5,191 bases of DNA, taken from Actinomycetes bacterium. Lineage in GTDB: Bacteria; Actinomycetota; Actinomycetes; Actinomycetales; Actinomycetaceae. Positions 1-5,191 of the stretch are shown here, piece by piece. Numbering within the stretch: the stretch's first letter is position 1; each line of letters starts with the position of its first letter. The stretch is from the NCBI GenBank assembly GCA_023420745.1, contig JAEZVQ010000161.1, forward strand, positions 1 through 5,191, written 5' to 3'. The translations under genes were made by a program, and so were the position numbers. The notes below the pieces were generated by a model. That model did no database searches, had not been told where the DNA came from, and saw nothing but the letters and a program-made list of their open reading frames with translations.

Positions 1-59
1 TCGGGGGAGGGATGCTCCTCGGGTGGCGTCGCCGAGCCAGTCGATAACGCTCCTGCGAA

Positions 60-102
60 AATAGCACCATGGTCGGGGAATAACCCCGACCATGGTGCTA
101 TT
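60..102 (-). terminator. Perfect 19-bp hairpin, probable pmt terminator
   Basis: The arms AATAGCACCATGGTCGGGG (60-78) and its exact reverse complement (84-102) enclose a 5-nt loop, AATAA. On the minus strand the stem runs into TTTT (ATTTTCGC), and on the plus strand into ATTACT, so the terminator-like orientation is minus, serving pmt, whose stop codon lies about 180 bases upstream. The short T run is weak, as is common in high-GC actinobacteria. A palindromic protein-binding site or a dispersed repeat are the alternatives, because a 19-bp stem without a mismatch is longer than most intrinsic terminators need. Confidence 0.55.
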
Positions 103-124
103 ACTGGTGTCGCATGGTCACTCG

Positions 125-256
125 ATGAACACCATGAGGCTCGCCAAATATGCGCCGACCTGCGGCAAGATCATCACCCACGCCGTGCTCGACAAGCAGG
201 GAACGTCGAGGCTCTATGAAATCACCGGATGTCAGTCAATCGACGCGCGATCCTGA
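125..256 (+). CDS. Small open frame or gene remnant, 43 codons, unrecognised
   Basis: An ATG-initiated frame of 43 codons ends at TGA (254-256). An in-frame GTG at 107 would add six residues. I do not recognise the product. It begins MNTMRLAKYAPTCGK, is mildly basic, and contains two cysteines (C13, C36) but no membrane segment. About 79% of codons end in G or C, and the bias is strongest in the first 30 codons and fades at the end. This could mean a real small gene, or a fragment of a larger gene whose 3' part has been lost. No Shine-Dalgarno sequence precedes either start, and the start lies just after the 60-102 hairpin. In a high-GC genome a frame this short can also arise by chance. Confidence 0.2.
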   Translation: MNTMRLAKYAPTCGKIITHAVLDKQGTSRLYEITGCQSIDARS

Positions 257-285
257 ACTGTTGGGCAGGGAAGCCACACCCGTTG

Positions 286-2205
286 TCAGATCCAGGACGG
301 GAACCACATATGCAGGTGCCAATACGAGTAGGAAATGATTGAGCCATCCCATAGCGGGAGGAAAAACACCCCCACCGCGAGGACAAGAATCGGCACCACT
401 ACCGCGGTTGCTCGCGCGACAACGACACGCCGGCGACACCACCCCGACACCACGCCATCAACCGGCCACGGATGACCATCCTCACGGCCGAACGACCAAT
501 GCGCACACGAGGTGACCAGCCACGCCGCAGCGAGTGCGACGTAGGGCACCATAATCACCGTGTAGAAATTGAATGTCGTGCGGTTGAGGTAAAGGAACCA
601 CGGCAGATGCGTTCCAGCCAGACCAACACCGATGACAACGAGCGGGTAGAGCGTGACCGTGCGGCGCCGGGCGCGAATAGCCACAATGACGCTGACCACC
701 ATCACCACGAGGCTGAGCGTCGCTACCCACCACACCACTGGGTTGCCGACAGCGAGAACCGCACGCACACACTCCGACCCCCCGCACTCGGTGCCGAGCT
801 TGTCGTAGACGAACGACGTTGGGCGACGTTGAATCATCCAGTCGAGAGCGGATGACATATACGAGTGGGGTGACGATAAACCGCGGTGAAACTCATACGC
901 CTGGGCATGGTAGGACATCAGGTCAGCGAACATTCCCAACAGTGAAGAATCCGTGCTTCGCCCCCATGAGTTGCGGTGAGCGAACCACGACCACCACGAC
1001 AGCAGGTACGCCAACGCTGCCGTTGGCACCATGGCAAAAAAGGCAGGAATGCCTTCAATCAACGCCCCGGCAACCACCCAACGACGAGTGAACGCTCGGC
1101 GTGCGCACATTTCATCAATGGCGACGAAAAGCCCGAGGGCTGCAAGAACGTATAGTCCCGACCACTTGACCGATGTCGCAAGACCACACAGTATGCCTGC
1201 AGCGATGAGCCACGGGCGGTTCCCTGCGTGAGGGCCGAAAGAACGTCGCCACCTCCGTATGCCGTCGCGGCTACTGATAGCACCGCGTATCGACACATTC
1301 TCAGGCCAATCGTAATTGCGTAAGCGACACAGGAGGATCGGACGTGAACGTTCGCGGTCAATGACCACACACAACATGGCGGCGAGCGCGAAAACCGCGA
1401 GGAAACCGTCGAGGAGCCCAAAACGTGACATGACAATGGCAACACCGTCGAGCGCAATAAATAGCCCGGCGCAAGCGGTCGCCACGTGGTCGCGCCATAG
1501 GTGCCATGCCAGTCGCGCGGTGAGGATGACTAGAACAATCCCGAACAGTGCCGTGGCGATGCGCCACCCCGCAGGGCCGTCAAGCAGCCTCATCCCGAGG
1601 CTAATCAGCCATTTTCCCGTTTGAGGGTGGACAACATACTCCGGGGTTGTCGTCATCGCCGAATAATCACCGCTGGCGAACATCGTGTTAATCGTGTCGC
1701 GCACCGCCTCAGTGTCCGAACGATCAACTGACACCATGGCATCATCGGGCAGCTTCCATTCCGCTTCGTAACCGAGGTGCATCAGCGTGTAAGCGTCCTT
1801 GACGTAATAAGTTTCGTCGAAGGCAATATGCGCCACGTGCGACAAACCGGGGAGGCGAAGAAATGCTGCCACGATTGCTGTGAATACAGTGATCGCCCAG
1901 CCGTAGGGGTCGAGTGCGTGAGCTCTGCGGTGGAACGCATCCCATGCGCGGGCACCGAGGGATTGCGGTCGAGTGTCGCGTGGCTTTGCTTCTCGCGCTC
2001 GCGGTAGCTCGTCAGCGAGTGGCGCTGACGTCGAAACAGCAGCGTTTCCCGCAGGCATAACGCCAGTTGGGAGGGCGTTCTCGGCGGGGAGGACAGCGCC
2101 GACGGGGAGCGCGTGGCGCGCTCGATAGGATTTCGTGCGAGCCGGGCGGGTGGCTGCGCACAGTTCGCGACGGCTGGGGAAATCAGACGGTGAAGTCATC
2201 GTCAT
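286..2205 (-). CDS. pmt: Polyprenyl-phosphate-mannose protein O-mannosyltransferase (GT39)
   Basis: This 639-residue integral membrane enzyme should transfer mannose from polyprenyl-phosphate-mannose to Ser/Thr of Sec-exported proteins on the outer face of the membrane. The first hydrophobic segment is at about 103-117. Next comes the first extracytoplasmic loop with the acidic pair D130-E131 in FDETYYVKDAY, which is the family's catalytic and donor-binding site. Then follow the HPQTGKW motif (193-199, usually HPPxGKW), LLDGF (264-268), KWSGLY (347-352), the HLPWFLYLNRTTFNFY region (533-548), and the typical C-terminus ending HMWFPSWI. Many further hydrophobic helices lie between about 210 and 615. 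All landmarks are present, so the enzyme looks functional. It is longer than the roughly 500-520 residues I recall for mycobacterial and corynebacterial Pmt, because about 100 mostly hydrophilic residues precede the first helix. The ATG at 2199 (residue 3) has AGGA at 2208-2205 with 5-nt spacing and is a better-supported start than the one at 2205. It is divergent from rsmI. Confidence 0.93.
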   Translation of the reverse strand: MTMTSPSDFPSRRELCAATRPARTKSYRARHALPVGAVLPAENALPTGVMPAGNAAVSTSAPLADELPRAREAKPRDTRPQSLGARAWDAFHRRAHALDPYGWAITVFTAIVAAFLRLPGLSHVAHIAFDETYYVKDAYTLMHLGYEAEWKLPDDAMVSVDRSDTEAVRDTINTMFASGDYSAMTTTPEYVVHPQTGKWLISLGMRLLDGPAGWRIATALFGIVLVILTARLAWHLWRDHVATACAGLFIALDGVAIVMSRFGLLDGFLAVFALAAMLCVVIDRERSRPILLCRLRNYDWPENVSIRGAISSRDGIRRWRRSFGPHAGNRPWLIAAGILCGLATSVKWSGLYVLAALGLFVAIDEMCARRAFTRRWVVAGALIEGIPAFFAMVPTAALAYLLSWWSWFAHRNSWGRSTDSSLLGMFADLMSYHAQAYEFHRGLSSPHSYMSSALDWMIQRRPTSFVYDKLGTECGGSECVRAVLAVGNPVVWWVATLSLVVMVVSVIVAIRARRRTVTLYPLVVIGVGLAGTHLPWFLYLNRTTFNFYTVIMVPYVALAAAWLVTSCAHWSFGREDGHPWPVDGVVSGWCRRRVVVARATAVVVPILVLAVGVFFLPLWDGSIISYSYWHLHMWFPSWI

Positions 2206-2277
2206 CCTGAAGTGGTGGAGTTCGTCGAATTACTGCGACACAGCGTAGCAGTGACCGGCGTGTGAGATGCTGGTGCT
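2206..2277. promoter_or_regulatory. Divergent pmt / rsmI intergenic promoter region
   Basis: These 72 bases must contain the 5' signals of both divergent genes unless one promoter lies inside the opposite gene. On the minus strand TACGCT (2247-2242) fits the actinobacterial -10 pattern TANNNT and would give pmt a leader of about 30 nt. On the plus strand GATGCT (2266-2271) lies six bases before the rsmI GTG and is a poor -10 candidate for a leaderless start. No convincing -35 hexamer is visible for either gene. The placement is inference; only the divergent arrangement and spacer length are directly seen. Confidence 0.35.
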
Positions 2278-3141
2278 GTGATCGACAACCTCCCCCCGGC
2301 GCGAACAATCCTGCTCGGCGCCACCCCGATTGGCAACCATCTCGACGCCTCACCGCGCCTGATTGAAGCACTCACCCACGCCGACCTCATCGCTGCCGAA
2401 GACACTCGCCGCGTCCTCGCCCTCTGCTCGCGCCTCGACGTGACAATCCACGGCCGACTGCTGTCATTCCACGAGCACAACGAAGCCGATCGTGTGGCCA
2501 CGCTCCTCGACGCGGCCGAGAGTGGAGAGCGGGTGCTTGTCGTATCCGATGCTGGGATGCCGACCGTGTCTGACCCCGGCTACCGGCTGGTTGCAACTGC
2601 CGCGCAGCGCGCAATCCCCGTCACTGTCATTCCCGGCCCGTCCGCGGTACTCACGGCACTCGCATTGTCGGGGCTCGCCACCGACCGCTTCAGTTTCGAA
2701 GGGTTTGTGCCGCGAAAACCCGGGGAACGTCGAGCCAGGTTGGAGGCGCTTGCCACCGAGGCGCGAACCATGGTGTTCTTTGAATCCGCTCAACGCATCG
2801 GCGACACGTTGGTCGAAATGCGGCGTGTTTTCGGCGACAATCGTCGTGCTGCGCTGTGCCGAGAGCTGACGAAAACCTACGAGAGCGTCGTGCGTGCCAG
2901 CCTCGCTGAACTTCAGCAGGTGAGTGCCAATGGTGTCCTCGGAGAAATCAGCCTGGTTGTCGAAGGGGCACGTCAGGGGGACACTATGGATCCGCGACAC
3001 GTCGACGCGGTGCGTGCCATCGCCGCGGATGGCGTGCGGTTGAAAGACGCGGCAAAACACGTGGCGGCGCTGACCGGGAGGAAAGCCAACGACCTCTATC
3101 GGCAGGCACTCGCCGACAGCAGCGCTACGTCGAACGACTGA
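2278..3141 (+). CDS. rsmI: 16S rRNA (cytidine1402-2'-O)-methyltransferase RsmI
   Basis: RsmI uses S-adenosylmethionine to 2'-O-methylate C1402 of 16S rRNA in the decoding centre; the companion N4-methylation of the same base is made by RsmH. The 287 residues are the usual length. The tetrapyrrole-methylase fold begins with GATPIGN (14-20), followed by ADLIAAEDTRR (35-45), SFHEHNE (63-69), SDAGMPTVSDPG (90-101) and IPGPSAVLTAL (118-128), then FEGFVPRK (140-147). The C-terminal 45 or so residues (LKDAAKHVAALTGRKANDLY region) match the small helical domain typical of RsmI. The GTG start is the only sensible one, because an in-frame TGA lies at 2263-2265 and the conserved fold begins ten residues later. 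No good Shine-Dalgarno sequence is seen. It is divergent from pmt and 60 bases upstream of metG in the same direction. The older family name was YraL, and it was often annotated as a generic SAM methyltransferase. Confidence 0.96.
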   Translation: MIDNLPPARTILLGATPIGNHLDASPRLIEALTHADLIAAEDTRRVLALCSRLDVTIHGRLLSFHEHNEADRVATLLDAAESGERVLVVSDAGMPTVSDPGYRLVATAAQRAIPVTVIPGPSAVLTALALSGLATDRFSFEGFVPRKPGERRARLEALATEARTMVFFESAQRIGDTLVEMRRVFGDNRRAALCRELTKTYESVVRASLAELQQVSANGVLGEISLVVEGARQGDTMDPRHVDAVRAIAADGVRLKDAAKHVAALTGRKANDLYRQALADSSATSND

Positions 3142-3188
3142 GACCGCAACCGCACCGGCGAGATTCGGTCGCTTGGCACCTGTGCGAC

Positions 3189-3194
3189 TAGGCT
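3189..3194 (+). promoter_or_regulatory. -10 box TAGGCT for probable leaderless metG mRNA
   Basis: TAGGCT matches the actinobacterial -10 consensus TANNNT and ends seven bases before the metG ATG. A transcript initiated at normal spacing would therefore start at or within a base of the start codon. The only purine-rich stretch, GGAGGG (3195-3200), is one base from ATG, too close to act as a normal Shine-Dalgarno site, which agrees with leaderless translation. TTGGCA (3173-3178) resembles a -35 but is only 10 bases away, so no canonical -35 is claimed. Confidence 0.5.
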
Positions 3195-3201
3195 GGAGGG
3201 C

Positions 3202-5025
3202 ATGAGTCGCATTCTCTCAGCAGTCGCATGGCCGTATGCGAACGGTCCGCGCCACATCGGTCACGTTGCCGGTTTCGGCGTCCCCTCCGACGTTTTCTCT
3301 CGCTACATGCGAATGGCGGGTGAGGACGTGCTGATGGTATCGGGCACTGACGAGCACGGCACCCCGATCCTCGTGGCCGCCGACCAGCAGGGGATGACGG
3401 CTCGTGAACTCGCCGACCGCAATAACCGGCTCATAGTCGAAGACCTTGTGGCACTCGGACTGTCCTACGACCTCTTTACCCGTACAACCACCGGCAACCA
3501 CTACCGGGTGGTGCGTGCGATGTTCGAGGTTGTGCGCGACAACGGCTACATGATGGTCAAGACCACTCGCGGCGCCATCTCGCCTTCCACCGGTCGCACC
3601 CTCCCTGACCGCTACATTGAGGGCACCTGCCCGATCTGCCACACCGCGGGAGCGCGTGGCGACCAGTGCGACGCGTGCGGGAACCAGCTTGACCCCACCG
3701 ACCTCATCGACCCGGTGTCGAGGATCAACGGCGAAACCCCGACATTTGTCGAAACCGACCACTATTTCCTCGACCTCCCCGCCCTCGCTGGTGCACTGTC
3801 CGACTGGCTTGATGACCGCGAAAAGTCAGGGACATGGCGCCCGAATGTCATCAAGTTTTCGCAAAACTTCCTCGAAGATGTGCGCCCGCGTGCCATGACC
3901 CGCGACATCGACTGGGGAATTCCTGTACCGGGCTGGGAAGACCAGCCGGGTAAGCGCCTCTACGTGTGGTTCGACGCGGTCGTCGGCTACCTGTCGGCGT
4001 CGATTGAATGGGCGAGACGCTCCGGTAACCCCGAGGCGTGGCGCCAGTGGTGGAACGACCCTGAGGCTCTGTCGTACTACTTCATGGGCAAAGATAACAT
4101 CGTGTTCCACTCCCAGATCTGGCCGGCGGAACTGCTCGGCTACAACGGTGCTGGGGAACGCGGCGGCGAAGCGGGCACATTCGGCACACTCAACCTGCCC
4201 ACCGAGGTCGTGTCCTCCGAATTCCTGACAATGGAAGGGAAAAAGTTCGCATCGTCGCGCGGAATCGTCATTTATGTGCGCGATATGCTCGAGCGCTACC
4301 AGGCGGATGCCCTGCGTTACTTCATTAGCGCCGCAGGGCCGGAAACCTCGGATGCTGACTTCACGTGGGCGGAGTTTGTTCGACGCACCAACTCGGAGCT
4401 CGTTGCCGGGTGGGGTAACCTCGTCAACCGTGCCGCGTCCATGGTGGCGAAGCGGTTCGGTGAAATTCCCGAGCCGAGCGAGCTCACCAGCATTGATTGT
4501 CAGCTTCTCGACTCGGTACAAGCCGGTTTCGATGAGGTTGGTCATCTGATTCGAACACACCGGCAAAAGGCTGCAATCACGGCGATTATGCGCCTTGTTG
4601 GTGACGCGAACAGATATGTCGCCGATACCGAGCCGTTCAAGTTGAAGGTCGAGGAAGACCAGCCGCGACTGCGGACGATCCTGTGGACGTTGATGCAGGT
4701 CGTCAACGATCTCAACCACATGATGGCACCGTTCCTGCCACATTCAGCTAACGCGGTGGATCGGGTGATCGGTGGTAGCGGGTGCGTGGCACCGATGCCG
4801 ACTATTGTCGAAGTCGACGACCTTGATGAGGTCAACGAGGACGGCTCCCCGCGGCGCTACCCGATCATTACCGGTGACTACTCCGCCACACCACAGTGGC
4901 GTCGTCACGACGTGGTGGTGGGCACGCCGGTGGCGAAACCGACACCCGTGTTCCACAAGCTCGACGAGTCGATCATCGACGAGGAATACGAGCGCTACGC
5001 CCAGCGCGGTGGCGAAACCGCGTAG
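3202..5025 (+). CDS. metG: Methionyl-tRNA synthetase (zinc-containing type)
   Basis: This class Ia aminoacyl-tRNA synthetase attaches methionine to initiator and elongator tRNA-Met in the cytoplasm. The 607 residues show the HIGH motif as HIGH (18-21) after PYANGPR, and GTDEHGTP (48-55). A four-cysteine zinc knuckle follows (C143, C146, C156, C159; CPIC...CDAC). Next come DIDWGIPVP (235-243), [10 protein letters not shown] (254-263) and [22 protein letters not shown] (293-314 region). The KMSKS-equivalent loop is KFASSRG (348-354), with the key first lysine kept. From about residue 380 a helical anticodon-binding domain follows, including WGNLVNR (404-410), and a short tail from about 550 is shared with corynebacterial MetG. 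There is no C-terminal EMAPII/Trbp111-like tRNA-binding domain, so it ends earlier than the E. coli enzyme. The ATG start gives the standard N-terminus of the family. It follows rsmI by 60 bases and probably has its own promoter. Its stop codon TAG overlaps the first of three 19-bp repeats. Confidence 0.97.
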   Translation: MSRILSAVAWPYANGPRHIGHVAGFGVPSDVFSRYMRMAGEDVLMVSGTDEHGTPILVAADQQGMTARELADRNNRLIVEDLVALGLSYDLFTRTTTGNHYRVVRAMFEVVRDNGYMMVKTTRGAISPSTGRTLPDRYIEGTCPICHTAGARGDQCDACGNQLDPTDLIDPVSRINGETPTFVETDHYFLDLPALAGALSDWLDDREKSGTWRPNVIKFSQNFLEDVRPRAMTRDIDWGIPVPGWEDQPGKRLYVWFDAVVGYLSASIEWARRSGNPEAWRQWWNDPEALSYYFMGKDNIVFHSQIWPAELLGYNGAGERGGEAGTFGTLNLPTEVVSSEFLTMEGKKFASSRGIVIYVRDMLERYQADALRYFISAAGPETSDADFTWAEFVRRTNSELVAGWGNLVNRAASMVAKRFGEIPEPSELTSIDCQLLDSVQAGFDEVGHLIRTHRQKAAITAIMRLVGDANRYVADTEPFKLKVEEDQPRLRTILWTLMQVVNDLNHMMAPFLPHSANAVDRVIGGSGCVAPMPTIVEVDDLDEVNEDGSPRRYPIITGDYSATPQWRRHDVVVGTPVAKPTPVFHKLDESIIDEEYERYAQRGGETA

Positions 5026-5080
5026 AACTGTCGAGACAACACAGAACTGTCAAGACAACACAGAACCGTCAGGACAACAC
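5024..5080 (+). repeat. Three tandem 19-bp repeats at the metG 3' end
   Basis: Three contiguous units lie at 5024-5042, 5043-5061 and 5062-5080, with consensus AGAACYGTCRRGACAACAC. Units 1 and 2 differ at one base, and units 2 and 3 at two. The first unit starts inside the metG TAG stop codon. Units 1 and 2 each contain the dyad TGTC-NN-GACA; in unit 3 it is reduced to GTC-NN-GAC. Nineteen is not a multiple of three, so the array is not a coding repeat. The third unit ends one base before the terminator stem. Possible roles are a binding-site array, an mRNA 3' element or simple slippage duplication; the sequence does not decide. Confidence 0.9.
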
Positions 5081-5081
5081 A

Positions 5082-5118
5082 CGATATCGCCCGGCTCTCG
5101 GTGAGCCGGGCGATATCG
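5082..5118 (+). terminator. Perfect 16-bp hairpin, probable metG terminator
   Basis: The arms CGATATCGCCCGGCTC (5082-5097) and GAGCCGGGCGATATCG (5103-5118) pair perfectly around the loop TCGGT. The hairpin begins 56 bases after the metG stop codon. Neither strand has a T tract after the stem, so this would be a tail-less actinobacterial terminator, or an mRNA-stabilising 3' structure, and it could also act on transcription from the right. The stem base contains the palindrome CGATATCG. Confidence 0.65.
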
Positions 5119-5191
5119 CACGATGAGCGCGCGAACCGAGTGGCGTGGACGGTTTGAGGTCACTCCACTCGTGGTCTCAGTGCGAATCGAC
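5119..5191. other. Intergenic tail with two mutually exclusive weak hairpins
   Basis: No gene is visible here. One possible fold pairs CGAGTGG (5137-5143) with CCACTCG (5165-5171), extendable by GTG (5145-5147) with CAC (5161-5163) across one mismatch. A second fold pairs TGAGGTCAC (5155-5163) with GTGGTCTCA (5171-5179), using two G-U pairs around a 7-nt loop. They share bases, so only one can form at a time. This may be the leader of a gene beyond the window, but no start codon or promoter was convincing. Confidence 0.25.

Noticed and set aside
1..117. Partial minus-strand open frame (and the plus frame sharing its codon boundaries) running off the left edge.
   Set aside because: It is short, runs through the 60-102 hairpin, has no start with a ribosome-binding site, and the plus frame has mixed wobble bases. 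Nothing recognisable is encoded.
482..787. Long overlapping open frames on both strands inside pmt, such as 472-855 plus and 482-787 minus.
   Set aside because: They are antisense or shifted shadows of the recognised Pmt coding frame, which carries all conserved motifs; high GC content makes such frames common.
2464..3060. A 198-codon minus-strand open frame opposite rsmI.
   Set aside because: RsmI motifs occupy the plus strand throughout, and the antisense translation has no recognisable domain or start signal.
3142..3180. Possible terminator between rsmI and metG (GACCG at 3142 with CGGTC near 3166, or ACCG...CGGT).
   Set aside because: The stems are only 4-5 bp with long loops and no T tract; too weak to call.
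3826..4743. A 305-codon minus-strand open frame opposite metG.
   Set aside because: It mirrors the codon bias of metG on the opposite strand, which has clear synthetase motifs along its whole length.
5024..5118. CRISPR-like array, suggested by the regular repeats.
   Set aside because: The 19-bp units are directly contiguous with no spacers, there are only three, and there are no cas genes nearby.
4896..5126. Open frames running from metG through the 19-bp repeats.
   Set aside because: They are frame-shifted reads of metG that continue by chance into the repeats; the 19-bp period shifts frame each unit, so no repeated peptide results.

Overview
The window reads as chromosomal housekeeping DNA from a high-GC Gram-positive bacterium (Actinomycetota). 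The best fit is the Mycobacteriales/Corynebacterium side of the phylum. Three things support this: GC-rich third codon positions; a bacterial protein O-mannosyltransferase (Pmt, family GT39), largely an actinobacterial trait; and a divergent pmt / rsmI pair followed by metG. From memory that arrangement resembles the Mycobacterium tuberculosis Rv1002c/Rv1003 neighbourhood and its corynebacterial counterparts. MetG also resembles the corynebacterial enzyme as I remember it, including a KFxSS version of the KMSKS loop. No genus can be assigned without a search.

Layout from left to right. Positions 1-285 hold no confident gene. They contain a perfect 19-bp hairpin (60-102) that suits a terminator for pmt, and a 43-codon open frame (125-256) of uncertain reality. 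Positions 286-2205 on the minus strand encode Pmt, a multi-pass membrane O-mannosyltransferase with an N-terminal extension. A 72-bp spacer (2206-2277) separates it from the divergent gene rsmI (2278-3141, plus), a 16S rRNA 2'-O-methyltransferase. Sixty bases later comes metG (3202-5025, plus), methionyl-tRNA synthetase, preceded by a TAGGCT box placed as expected for a leaderless transcript. The metG stop codon runs into three tandem 19-bp repeats (5024-5080), followed directly by a perfect 16-bp hairpin (5082-5118), the probable terminator. The last 73 bases hold no gene, only two overlapping, mutually exclusive weak hairpins.

Functionally, rsmI and metG both serve translation: ribosome decoding-centre modification, and charging of initiator and elongator tRNA-Met. 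They may be partly co-transcribed, since no convincing terminator lies between them. Pmt acts at the membrane on exported proteins and is probably linked to rsmI only by the shared divergent promoter region.

I found no phage genes, insertion sequence, CRISPR array, RNA gene or obvious new multi-gene system. The most unusual element is the triple 19-bp repeat, with an internal TGTC-NN-GACA dyad, wedged between the metG stop codon and its terminator.
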